Shown here: one piece after another, positions 27,420-34,860 of the stretch
How positions within the stretch are numbered: position 1 is the first letter of the stretch
How the letters are laid out: every line of letters begins with the position of its first letter
From: MTP4 sp9310u
GTDB lineage: Archaea; Halobacteriota; Methanosarcinia; Methanosarcinales; Methanosarcinaceae
Assembly (NCBI GenBank): GCA_030627005.1
Contig: DAOUSW010000010.1
Location: 1-50,416, forward strand
Length of the DNA: 50,416 nucleotides
Reading direction: 5' to 3'
Notes under the pieces: model-generated
Told to the model about the DNA's origin: nothing
What the model saw: the letters and a program-made list of their open reading frames with translations, nothing else
Database searches by the model: none
Made by a program: the position numbers and the translations under genes

Positions 27420-27806
27420 TCATGACACAGGGTAATTATTCAGTATCCTGAGTACCGAAGAAGGGTCGGCTTTTTTTCCGGGGACCAGCACGATAAGCTG
27501 ATCCACTGCGGCGTACACTTTTATTTCCCTTCCTTTCCGGCTCCACTTTACCTGCTGGACACTTATCAGGCCCGATTCCACCAGGGCATCAAGGTTGTAT
27601 TTCAGGGTGTTGAGCCTTATACCCAGAGCTTCCGAAAGGTCCCCTGCAGACATGCTTTTTTTGCCAAGAGTTTCAAGGATTTTAAGGGAAGTTTCATTGG
27701 AAAGAGCCCTTGCAAGCTTTCTGGAATCTCCGGAAAAGGGAAGGACCAGTAATTTCCCCTGTTTTTCAAAGGAAGCAACCCCGGTGTTCGGATTCTGTTC
27801 TGGCAT
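27420..27806 (-). CDS. ArsR-like winged-helix regulator
   Basis: 128 residues. An HTH region spans about residues 28-75 (RKLARALSNETSLKILETLGKKSMSAGDLSEAL...LNTLKYNLDALVESGLI), then a wing and a short C-terminal strand (EIKVYAAVDQLIVLV). This arrangement is common in archaeal ArsR/HTH_20 regulators. Start: ATG behind GGGGTGA. The GTG at 27812 overlaps that site. It lies between the GbsR-like gene (44 bases upstream) and the ATPase (98 bases downstream), so it likely controls this export cassette. Confidence 0.8.
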   Translation of the reverse strand: MPEQNPNTGVASFEKQGKLLVLPFSGDSRKLARALSNETSLKILETLGKKSMSAGDLSEALGIRLNTLKYNLDALVESGLISVQQVKWSRKGREIKVYAAVDQLIVLVPGKKADPSSVLRILNNYPVS

Positions 27807-27849
27807 TTTCACCCCTTATAAGTATAAAAGTCAGGATTCTATAGAAAAC

Positions 27850-28335
27850 TCAGGTTTCCCGGCTGAGCTTTTCAAGTTTCTCGAGCATTTCCTCAAGCGC
27901 GGAATCAAGCTTGAGCATATCCCGATGGTAGCGCCTGAGGATCTCAAGCTTCTCCTGCTGCTTTTCGCTCAACTCTTCCTTTTCAAAGCGTTCTATCATA
28001 CGAGGAATTTCAATACTTGCCGGCTGGGTTTCATTAACCCTTGCCCTTAGCAGCTGCCCCAGAGCAATTTTCAGAATATCTTTGTCGGTATGAACATAGA
28101 CCTTCCTGGTGCCCGGCTTTGTACTTCGGGCAATTAAGCCTGAGGGCTCAAGCTGCCGGATCTTATTGCTCACCGAAGCAAGGGAGTAACCGGTTTCTTC
28201 AGCGAGCTCACTCATAGCCAGCTCCCCGGGTTCGATAAAAGCCCGTGCGAAGATGGTAGCCATCAGACTGTCCATCCCATAGGCTTTGCCAACGTTCTGA
28301 TAGAAAGCAATGAATTCTCTGTCAATTTCATCCAT
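27850..28335 (-). CDS. GbsR/MarR-family winged-helix regulator
   Basis: 161 residues. The N-terminal part (FIAFYQNVGKAYGMDSLMATIFARAFIEPGELAMSELAEETGYSLASVSNKIRQLEPSGLI) is the GbsR-type winged helix. The C-terminal third is a long charged helix (EKEELSEKQQEKLEILRRYH...LEEMLEKLEKL), a probable dimerising coiled coil. First gene of the regulator-ATPase-adaptor-permease run. Upstream TATTTAGTA/TATTTAGTAAAA and ACAATAAATAGTAAAAT direct and inverted AT motifs (28360-28405) could be its own operator. Ligand unknown. Confidence 0.82.
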   Translation of the reverse strand: MDEIDREFIAFYQNVGKAYGMDSLMATIFARAFIEPGELAMSELAEETGYSLASVSNKIRQLEPSGLIARSTKPGTRKVYVHTDKDILKIALGQLLRARVNETQPASIEIPRMIERFEKEELSEKQQEKLEILRRYHRDMLKLDSALEEMLEKLEKLSRET

Positions 28336-28448
28336 GAAAGGTCATTCAGCCCATTTACTATTTTTAGTATTTAGTAAAAATACAATAAATAGTAAAATAC
28401 TTAAAACTTGCGGCAGCCAGAAAAACAGAAAAACTGATTGAACCAGCC

Positions 28449-28583
28449 GATGCCGAGCCTAGTTGCCCAGTCTAGTTGCGCCAGCCGAGTTGCGGCTCGG
28501 CATCACAGAAAATCGGAGATTTTTCTTTTAGTTGCGATGAAATCGCAACAGTACGCGGTCCGTTTCGCTCGCTGCGCTCGCTC
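28449..28583. repeat. Cluster of short perfect hairpins
   Basis: GATGCCGAGCC (28449-28459) pairs with GGCTCGGCATC (28494-28504). Next come AAAATCGGAGATTTTT, GTTGCGATGAAATCGCAAC, and a CGCTCGCTGCGCTCGCTCAAGCG region. Lies between the permease end and the GbsR-like gene; possible intergenic repeat family or strong transcription stop. Confidence 0.6.
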
Positions 28584-28711
28584 AAGCGGATAAGGAATGG
28601 CTTCAGGAGGGTATGCAGGAAGAAAAAGATAAAGATTTCCAGGTGGACGTGGAAAATTCCCTGTTCATATTTCTTTTTTAACTCCTTTTCATACTCTCGT
28701 TTCAGATTTCC

Positions 28712-29926
28712 TTATTCATATCTCAGGGCATCTACGGGATTCATGTTTGCAGCTTTTCGGGCAGGGTAGAAGCCTGCTATTATTCCGACAAAGACCGAGA
28801 CCAGCACTCCGATTTCAATAAGTGCGAGAGGGAAGACGGGAGGGAGTTTGAGGATATTTTCAAGGGTGTAAGCCCCTGAGCCGCCGATAGCGGTACCCAC
28901 GGTTCCCCCAAGGAAACTTACCATTACGGATTCCAGCAAAAAAAGAGAAAGGATGTTGGAACGGCTGTAACCGATGGACTTCATGATCCCGATTTCCCGG
29001 GTGCGTTCCGTTACGGTAACGAGCATAATGTTCATGATCCCGATGGAGCCGACGAAAAGGGAAATCAAAGCCAGTACCAGCAGGAAAGAGCTGAGAGCAT
29101 TTCCCAGTTCTTCGGTTTGTTCAAGGATATCAGCCTGGTTAAAGATTTCATAGGGCTTTACATCTTCCTTTTCAAGATCTCTGTCCGGAATTCCGAAATT
29201 CCGGGCCAGCCGTTCATCAACTTCGTCCGAGATCTGACGAACATTTTCAGGACTGTTTGCCATGGCAAAGAAAGCCCCGTAATCCTGTTCTCCTGCCATC
29301 TCGTTCATGGCAGAAACCGGGATGAAAATCAGCAGATCGGTACTGCCATCTCCTCCGACAATGGTTTCTTTTGAGTCCTGCAAGATCCCTTTCACTTTAA
29401 AATCCTTTTTCACAACAGTGCCGTCTTCCTGTCGAAAAGCGATTTCCACAGTGCTCCTGTGGGAAATTTTCCTGCCGAACTCCTCATTTGCCATGTCATA
29501 CCCGAGCACCGCCGCATAACTGTCCTTATCCGTCAGGAAACTGCCCTCTTCCATCTGAAGGTCCTGTATCTCCCGAAATTCCTCTTCGACTCCCACGATA
29601 TCCACGTTTTTTGTCTCGGAAAGGTAATTAAGTTCTCCGGACATCATTTTTCTAGGCGAAATCCCGGTAATTCCGGGAGTGTTTTCGATTATTTCAAGTT
29701 CATTATCATAGAACAGGTTAGGCTGCTTGCTATATGCAATTATGAAATTCGAGCCTACGGATGAAACCTCATCAGCAAAAAACTGATTAAAACTGGCACC
29801 CAGAGATGCATTAATAACAACTGCAGCTACCCCTATCACTATCCCGAGGGTTGTAAGGGCAGACCGAAGCTTGGAACTGCCGATACTCCCCAGAGCAATC
29901 CGGGCTGCCTGTGCGAATTTGATCAT
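28712..29926 (-). CDS. MacB/FtsX-type ABC transporter permease (cassette A)
   Basis: 404 residues, co-linear and highly similar to the permease at 23826: TM1 (SSKLRSALTTLGIVIGVAAVVIN), external domain, TERTREIGIMKSIGYS, and the end AANMNPVDALRYE. The start is the ATG behind GGGGG. A TTG at 29938 was rejected. It follows the COG1361-like gene (30007) by 80 bases. With the ATPase at 31274 it makes a complete three-gene export cassette lacking its own regulators. Confidence 0.92.
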   Translation of the reverse strand: MIKFAQAARIALGSIGSSKLRSALTTLGIVIGVAAVVINASLGASFNQFFADEVSSVGSNFIIAYSKQPNLFYDNELEIIENTPGITGISPRKMMSGELNYLSETKNVDIVGVEEEFREIQDLQMEEGSFLTDKDSYAAVLGYDMANEEFGRKISHRSTVEIAFRQEDGTVVKKDFKVKGILQDSKETIVGGDGSTDLLIFIPVSAMNEMAGEQDYGAFFAMANSPENVRQISDEVDERLARNFGIPDRDLEKEDVKPYEIFNQADILEQTEELGNALSSFLLVLALISLFVGSIGIMNIMLVTVTERTREIGIMKSIGYSRSNILSLFLLESVMVSFLGGTVGTAIGGSGAYTLENILKLPPVFPLALIEIGVLVSVFVGIIAGFYPARKAANMNPVDALRYE

Positions 29927-30006
29927 ATTTTCCCCCAAATAAATATGATGCCCGACTAACTTTCAACCCCATCTAACTTAAAACCCCGGCGAACTTTAAA
30001 CCCGGG

Positions 30007-31263
30007 TCATTGCTTTTTTCTTCTGTAGAACAGAAAGGCTGCGGGAACAAAGAGGGCAACAACCCCACCCGCAACAGCTGCCCCTGAGTCAAATTCAAGA
30101 GAGTCAGGTTCAGGAGAACCCGTTGAAAGTTCCAGGTTTCCGGCAATATTTTCATGCCTGTTAATCCCGTTGCTATAACTTGCAGTAAGGGACATATTTA
30201 TCGGCTCCCTGCCATCCCCATACCCACCTTCGGAATTTTCATAAGTAGCATCGAACTCGATTGTGAAGAGCTCATCCGGGTCCATGGGACCTATGAAATA
30301 CTCGGCCGGGTAGAACTTAACTCCCTCGGCTTCGGGTTTGATGCTCACGGAACTGAACTCATTGGGATGGGTATTTGCCACATCAAATTCAAGGATTGCC
30401 TTCCCATCAACCAGTTCCAGGGGTTTTGAAGGGATCACTCTCACATTAGAAGAGTCAACTTCGAGGGGAACATTCTTCCGACTACTGTAGTCAAAGGAAT
30501 TGCCCTCGATTGCAAGTACGAGGTTGTGAGTCCCACCCCTGATGTCTTCACCGACCTCCACATTGAAAGTAAGGTCAATGCTGTCCCCGGGACCGAGCAG
30601 GCCCATATCAACGTAAGGGGCACTGGAAACCGTTATGCCGTCGTTTGAAGTCTCAAGGACTGCAGACTGGATCCGGGCATTAGTATCGAAATCTTCCCCA
30701 CCTATAGTAACTGTAGGCGTTGTTGCAGTATTACAGAGGGTCAGGGTGACAGTCCCCCGGTCTCCGGGCATGAAGACCTCAGGCTCCGAGACAATCTCTT
30801 TGAGTTCCACGGTACCTTTGCTATAAAACGTTTCGGTACCGATCCTGAGATCAAAAGTCTCCTCACTCCACGGGCTATCCCCGGAGGGCCTGCTGTGGAT
30901 ATCGATAGAACGGGTCCCCTTCTGGGCGTCCTTGTCCACAAAAAGATAGATCTCCTTTGTAGCAGTCCTTCCAGGGCCAAGAGCCCCGATGTTCTGCACT
31001 GCATCTGCAGAGGAATCAAGGGAAAAAGGATACTCAGGCACAACTCTGATATCGATATTTTCAGCTTTGTCCCCTCCTACATTTTCCACCTGGACTGTGA
31101 GGGTCAGGTACTGCCCTATCTTTGCAGGATAGGGACTGGTCTCGATTATCGTGACTTTCAGGTTTGCACTACCTACACTGGCAGAAGCCGGGAATGCTAA
31201 AACCAGAGTAATCAAAAGAAAAGAAAAAGCAACTGCAACAGCATGGCTTCGTATTAATTTCAT
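30007..31263 (-). CDS. Secreted, membrane-anchored COG1361/CARDB-like protein (cassette A)
   Basis: 418 residues, paralogue of 25125-26381 with long identical blocks (for example SVGSANLKVTIIE, GRNP-free central block GGEDFDTNARIQSA, and VDSSNVRVIPSKPL). Signal peptide at residues 1-29 (MKLIRSHAVAVAFSFLLITLVLAFPASA), a C-terminal hydrophobic helix (AVAGGVVALFVPAAFLFY) and a basic tail RRKKQ. The ATG at 31263 has GGTGGGGG just upstream. It lies 10 bases from the ATPase stop and is likely translationally coupled to it. Confidence 0.85.
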   Translation of the reverse strand: MKLIRSHAVAVAFSFLLITLVLAFPASASVGSANLKVTIIETSPYPAKIGQYLTLTVQVENVGGDKAENIDIRVVPEYPFSLDSSADAVQNIGALGPGRTATKEIYLFVDKDAQKGTRSIDIHSRPSGDSPWSEETFDLRIGTETFYSKGTVELKEIVSEPEVFMPGDRGTVTLTLCNTATTPTVTIGGEDFDTNARIQSAVLETSNDGITVSSAPYVDMGLLGPGDSIDLTFNVEVGEDIRGGTHNLVLAIEGNSFDYSSRKNVPLEVDSSNVRVIPSKPLELVDGKAILEFDVANTHPNEFSSVSIKPEAEGVKFYPAEYFIGPMDPDELFTIEFDATYENSEGGYGDGREPINMSLTASYSNGINRHENIAGNLELSTGSPEPDSLEFDSGAAVAGGVVALFVPAAFLFYRRKKQ

Positions 31264-31273
31264 ATCCCCCACC

Positions 31274-31954
31274 TTAACTATGTTTAATTACCCCATCTTT
31301 TACCAGAATTATTCGGTCTGCATAATTCGCAATTTCCGGGTCATGAGTGACCATCACTATGGACCTGCCCCCCTTATTGAGCTCTGCAAACATCCCCAGG
31401 ATCTCATCCCCGGTCCTTGAATCCAGATTTCCCGTGGGCTCATCCGCAAGGAGGAGGGCCGGGTCATTGATAAGGGCTCGCGCAATTGAAACCCTCTGAG
31501 CCTGACCTCCCGAAAGCTCGCCGGGTTTATGGTGCATGCGGTCTTCAAGCCCCATCTGTTTAAGAAGTTCCGTTGCGCGGATTCGAGAATCAACCCGCTC
31601 CCTGGAATTGGCATAAGTGGGGAGCAGCACGTTCTCCAGAGCAGTCAGACGCGGGACAAGATTGAAAGTCTGGAAAACAAAACCGATCTCAAGCCCCCTG
31701 AGCCGGGCCAGTTCTTCATCGGGCATTTTATGGATGTCCCGCCCCCTTATCAAAACCTGGCCTTCAGTAGGCCTGTCAAGACAACCGATAAGGTTCACAA
31801 GAGTGCTCTTTCCGGAACCAGAAGGCCCCATAATAGCCAGGAATTCCCCCTCGTTGATTTTGAGGTTGATATCCGAAAGAACCGGAACGTCCACACCCCC
31901 AAGAACATAGCTTTTCCCGACATTAGCCACTTCAACAAGCGGAGGCTCACCCAT
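31274..31954 (-). CDS. ABC transporter ATP-binding protein, LolD/MacB type (cassette A)
   Basis: 226 residues from MGEPPLVEVANVGKSY, a standard length for this subfamily. Walker A GPSGSGKST near residue 45, signature LSGGQAQR near 145, Walker B LLLADEP near 165, H-loop VTHDPE. Partner of the permease at 28712. An upstream ATG at 32002 would add 16 residues (MFFWGGTVSRNATGLP). Neither start has a clear ribosome binding site, so the start is uncertain. It lacks the acidic extension seen in the cassette B ATPase. Confidence 0.88.
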   Translation of the reverse strand: MGEPPLVEVANVGKSYVLGGVDVPVLSDINLKINEGEFLAIMGPSGSGKSTLVNLIGCLDRPTEGQVLIRGRDIHKMPDEELARLRGLEIGFVFQTFNLVPRLTALENVLLPTYANSRERVDSRIRATELLKQMGLEDRMHHKPGELSGGQAQRVSIARALINDPALLLADEPTGNLDSRTGDEILGMFAELNKGGRSIVMVTHDPEIANYADRIILVKDGVIKHS

Positions 31955-33255
31955 GGGCAAACCAGTTGCGTTTCTACTTACAGTTCCCCCCCAAAAAAAC
32001 ATTTGACATACAATTATTAGAAAAAGTCACATGCGTGACATCGATTGCTTTTAGGCTTTATGTACTAAAATCCATTTTAATTTATGCTCTATTATTTTTT
32101 CCATTAAGACCCGCACCATTAAACACCGCACAACAAAAAAGTGCTTATAAAGAAGCCGAACAAAGCTTTCGAGAGAAGAAGCCAAACCAGATAAAGTTAA
32201 CAGGAGAGAATTTTTACAAAAAATTACAGAAAATCTGGTTAACAGATTTTGCTGTATTAACAGGCCTCTCAAGACACGAAAAAAATGGTTTCAAGAGACC
32301 GGTAAAATCATGTTCAAATTCGATTCGTTTCTCCAACCGGAATATTGTCTTAATTTTTGAATACCTTAGCTCCAGAAGAAGAATTCCAAAATGGAATCAT
32401 AGAATTGATTCCACAAAAATATAATGAAAGTTATCGAGATTGCTGTGTTCTTTTTAGGCACTATATCTACCCCCCTTTAAATATTATATAATTCCTGTTT
32501 AAATGATGGAATCAAACATATGTGGAAACCCAAGCTCCGCATATTTGTATAATACTATAATATTAAAGCGAAAAATTTGCCAATATAGATAGAAATCGGC
32601 AAATAAACCCGGAAGTTGGATCCCCCCATACATAATATATTATAAATAATATATAAAGATATGTATTTAAAAAATCCGGAAAAAAATAATAATATAGAAC
32701 CCCGGAAGATGCTGATTCCAACCAGCAGATTACATGGAGACAAACAATTATTAACCGACGAGAAGATTTGACAAAAAAGCAATGTACTACCAACGCCGGC
32801 AGATATTTAGACAAATCGGCGAGTTCAACATCAGTTAAAATGTAGGAAGTAATTTGGCAACTAAAGGACCTAAAAAAGAAAAATAATACAAAAGAAATAA
32901 ATCGAAACTGAATACAAAAATATAATATTAGAGAAGAAAAGTTAAAAATGTGGAATTTTAGATTCTTAAAAAGTTTTCTTATGATACATAGTTATTTTTC
33001 ACTTTCTTATTTTAGAAAAATCGATATTAATCGGACCAAAGTTTGTCAAGAAAACGAGATACTTACGTCCGGTTAGTATCATAATTTCTCAACCTATTAT
33101 ATAAAAATTCCACTTATAAAGAGGATAATATAAAAACGGTTTATCCAAAAAAGAAGTGTGAATGAAGCTATAATCGAAATATTAATGCAACCATTTGCAC
33201 AAAAAACATTACAAATAAATAATTCAGCAAAAAGGTCCTAAAGAGGACAAATATC
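31955..33255. other. Long AT-rich region without a recognised gene
   Basis: About 1.3 kb, strongly AT-rich. ORFs on both strands lack ribosome binding sites and conserved content. Short hairpins such as GTCACATGCGTGAC (near 32027) exist. Base composition differs from flanking genes and suggests acquired or degenerate DNA leading into the micropeptide array. Confidence 0.45.
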
Positions 33256-33260
33256 TAAAA

Positions 33261-33268
33261 TATAAAAG
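33261..33268 (+). promoter_or_regulatory. Candidate TATA box of the micropeptide array
   Basis: TATAAAAG would place transcription start near 33288, leaving a leader of about 30 nt that includes the ribosome binding site of the first ORF. A second TATA-like string (ATTATATAAATAA, 33286-33297) would start transcription at the ATG itself, and fits less well. Confidence 0.45.
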
Positions 33269-33317
33269 ATAGTTAATAATTGAGAATTATATAAATAATT
33301 GGGGAGGGGGAATTAAA

Positions 33318-33383
33318 ATGCTGGACTTCGTAATTTTCGCATTCAATCAGTTCGCATTTAGCTTTTTCCAGTTCTTCATGTAA
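33318..33383 (+). CDS. Micropeptide 1 of tandem array (21 residues)
   Basis: ATG preceded by GGGGAGGGGG (7 bases away); stop TAA. The product starts MLDFVIFAFN and ends FFQFFM, with nine phenylalanines in 21 residues. The family constants M1, L2, D3, F4, I6, F7, A8, F9, N10, F12, S15, F17, Q18, F19 are all present. Length and hydrophobicity suit a single membrane-spanning or membrane-surface helix. No known family recognised. First unit of a 133-bp periodic array, so its frame differs from that of the next copies. Confidence 0.72.
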   Translation: MLDFVIFAFNQFAFSFFQFFM

Positions 33384-33450
33384 GGCTAGAACAGGATGAA
33401 AGAAACCAGGTATAGAAAGAAGAACAAAATCACATCAGGGGGAAATCAAA

Positions 33451-33516
33451 ATGCTGGACTTCTTAATTTTCGCATTTAACACCTTTGTCGGCAGCTGGTT
33501 CCAGTTCTTCATGTAA
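33451..33516 (+). CDS. Micropeptide 2 of tandem array (21 residues)
   Basis: Ribosome binding site AGGGGGAAATCAAA precedes the ATG. Product: MLDFLIFAFN, then TFVGSW, then FQFFM. The most diverged middle part of the family (G14, W16), while the ends are constant. Third-position differences such as TTT for TTC and AAC for AAT leave the protein unchanged, as expected under selection for the peptide. Confidence 0.72.
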   Translation: MLDFLIFAFNTFVGSWFQFFM

Positions 33517-33583
33517 GGCTAGAACAGGATGAAAGAAAACCAGGTATAGAAAGAAGAACAAAACCGTTTAGGAGAGGATTAAA

Positions 33584-33649
33584 ATGCTGGACTTCTTGAT
33601 TTTCGCATTCAATGAATTCTGGTTTAGCTATTTCCAGTTCTACATATAA
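33584..33649 (+). CDS. Micropeptide 3 of tandem array (21 residues)
   Basis: GGAGAGG lies 7 bases before the ATG. Product: MLDFLIFAFN, EFWFSY, FQFYI. Ten of 21 residues are aromatic. The only one of the five to end in isoleucine rather than methionine (ATA for ATG). Nearly identical to copy 4. Confidence 0.72.
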   Translation: MLDFLIFAFNEFWFSYFQFYI

Positions 33650-33716
33650 GGTAAGAACAGGATGAAAGGGGACAAGGTATAGAAAGAAGAACAAAACCGT
33701 TTAGGAGGGGATTAAA

Positions 33717-33782
33717 ATGCTGGACTTCTTGATTTTCGCATTCAATGAGTTCTGGTTTAGCTATTTCCAGTTCTTCATGTAA
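33717..33782 (+). CDS. Micropeptide 4 of tandem array (21 residues)
   Basis: GGAGGGG lies 7 bases before the ATG, the best ribosome binding site of the set. Product: MLDFLIFAFN, EFWFSY, FQFFM. It differs from copy 3 by one synonymous change (GAA/GAG) and two changes in the last three codons. Copies 3 and 4 are the most recent duplication. Confidence 0.72.
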   Translation: MLDFLIFAFNEFWFSYFQFFM

Positions 33783-33830
33783 GGTAAGAACAGGAGGAAA
33801 GAAAACCAGGTATAGAAAGAAGAACAAAAT

Positions 33831-33949
33831 CGAGTAGTAGGGGGCAGTTACTGAAAATCATAAGCAGAAGAAACGCCCTCAAATATGGGCAACCGAGACG
33901 AATGCACCTGTTTTTACAGATATGATCAATAACTCACCCCCTACTACTC
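33831..33949. mobile_element. MITE-like element inserted in the micropeptide array
   Basis: 119 bp with terminal inverted repeats GAGTAGTAGGGGG / CCCCCTACTACTC (13 bp perfect, about 28 bp with mismatches). It has no coding capacity. It is flanked by AAAAT on both sides, and removing the element plus one AAAAT restores the 133-bp period exactly. The mobilising transposase is not in the window. Confidence 0.85.
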
Positions 33950-33973
33950 AAAATTATATCAGGGAAAATTAAA

Positions 33974-34039
33974 ATGCTGGACTTCATGATTTTCGCATTC
34001 AATCGATTTTTGCTTAGCTATTTCCAGTTCTACATGTAA
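33974..34039 (+). CDS. Micropeptide 5 of tandem array (21 residues)
   Basis: Preceded by AGGGAAAATTAAA. Product: MLDFMIFAFN, RFLLSY, FQFYM. Residue 11, which is Q, T, E, E in the other copies, is arginine here, so only this position varies freely in charge. It lies behind the MITE but its own ribosome binding site is intact. Confidence 0.7.
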   Translation: MLDFMIFAFNRFLLSYFQFYM

Positions 34040-34099
34040 GGAAAGTACAGAATGAGAGGAAAAACAGGTACATGAAAAGGAAAAGCCATAGGAGTAAAC

Positions 34100-34162
34100 A
34101 TGTTGAGCTTCATGCTATATGTATTTGACTTTATATTCGCCAACATAAATTTCTTTGCATAA
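34100..34162 (+). CDS. Micropeptide 6, related type (20 residues)
   Basis: GGAG lies 5 bases before the ATG. Product: MLSFMLYVFD followed by FIFANINFFA. It shares the pattern (M-L-x-F near the start, aromatic and aliphatic residues, one acid) but not the conserved spacer, and is an older relative or convergent. Too short for certainty on its own. The position in line with the array supports it. Confidence 0.5.
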   Translation: MLSFMLYVFDFIFANINFFA

Positions 34163-34200
34163 GATCAGATTAAGAAGTTCTACAAGGGTGGTGAGAATCA

Positions 34201-34302
34201 ATGATAGAAATCGCAATTGAGGCATTGGGCTGGTTTGCAACAGTATGTATTGGACCTGAATTTTTTGCTGGTTTCTCCATAATCTTTGGGCCGATAGTTT
34301 AA
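34201..34302 (+). CDS. Micropeptide 7, hydrophobic 33-residue ORF
   Basis: GGTGGTGAG lies 6 bases before the ATG, a strong archaeal ribosome binding site. Product starts MIEIAIEALGWFATVCIG and ends GFSIIFGPIV; three acids at positions 3, 7 and 20, otherwise hydrophobic, enough for one membrane helix. A small inverted repeat (AAAGTTCAAACTTTG) and T-rich runs follow and may end the transcript. No known family recognised. Confidence 0.5.
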   Translation: MIEIAIEALGWFATVCIGPEFFAGFSIIFGPIV

Positions 34303-34340
34303 AGTTCAAACTTTGCAAAAAATCAAGAAATTTTTTTAAA
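34303..34340 (+). terminator. Possible terminator after the micropeptide cluster
   Basis: AAAGTTCAAACTTT is an inverted repeat, followed by A-rich sequence and a T7 run (34330-34336). Confidence 0.4.
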
Positions 34341-34860
34341 AACGATTTTTTAATTTTTGATTCTGGAATTGGATCAAAAATTTCATAATCTCCTCTTAAT
34401 CTGATTTCTTAATCTGATTTTGTAAAAGATTTTGAAACTTATTTCAGCGGAATACCCATAACTTGTTGCGGGGATGGACACTTCTCCGAGAAACGTTAAT
34501 GTTAATACGATTATCAATTTCATTTTTTGTTTGTTAACTTCTGCTCGAACTAACTCGTATTAAGGATTATTGCCTTCTTGTGCGGAATTAATTGTTTGTA
34601 CACGCATTCCAGGATAAAAGGAACAAACGTAAAGTATTATATAAGCAGATTATTGAAGGAAACATCATATTATAAAAAATATAAATAGATTATTAGAAGC
34701 AATAATTTGAGAAAATATAAATATATAAGCTAAAAAAAGTTATTTATTATTTTTAAGATGGAAATTATCCAATATAAAGTATACATAGCCTTGTTTATGC
34801 GCCAACTATAAATAGTATTAAATCTACAGTCAGTTACCGGTTGCCGAATAAAGGAGGCAA
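34341..34860. other. AT-rich region upstream of amtB
   Basis: No gene seen. A TATA-like CTATAAATAG (34806-34815) lies about 45 bases before the amtB ATG, giving a short leader with AAGGAGG. I found no perfect GGTA-N6-TACC NrpR site here, unlike at glnA. Confidence 0.5.

Larger units (their letters stand above)
33318..34039 (+). repeat. Five-unit 133-bp tandem array carrying the micropeptide ORFs
   Basis: Start codons lie at 33318, 33451, 33584, 33717 and 33974. The first three intervals are exactly 133 bases. The fourth is 257, which is 133 plus the 119-bp inserted element and its 5-bp target duplication. The spacer between ORFs (GGCTAGAACAGGATGAAAG..., AGGTATAGAAAGAAGAACAAAA) is itself strongly conserved. 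133 is not a multiple of 3, so each ORF must be initiated separately. Confidence 0.95.

Noticed and set aside
32555..32814. Minus-strand hydrophobic ORFs in the AT-rich island
   Set aside because: No ribosome binding site; composition matches chance translation of AT-rich DNA.
33390..33480. ORF starting ATGAAAGAAACC in the first array spacer (27 codons)
   Set aside because: In the next spacers the same start is followed by a stop after 6 codons, or the ATG is absent, so it is not conserved.
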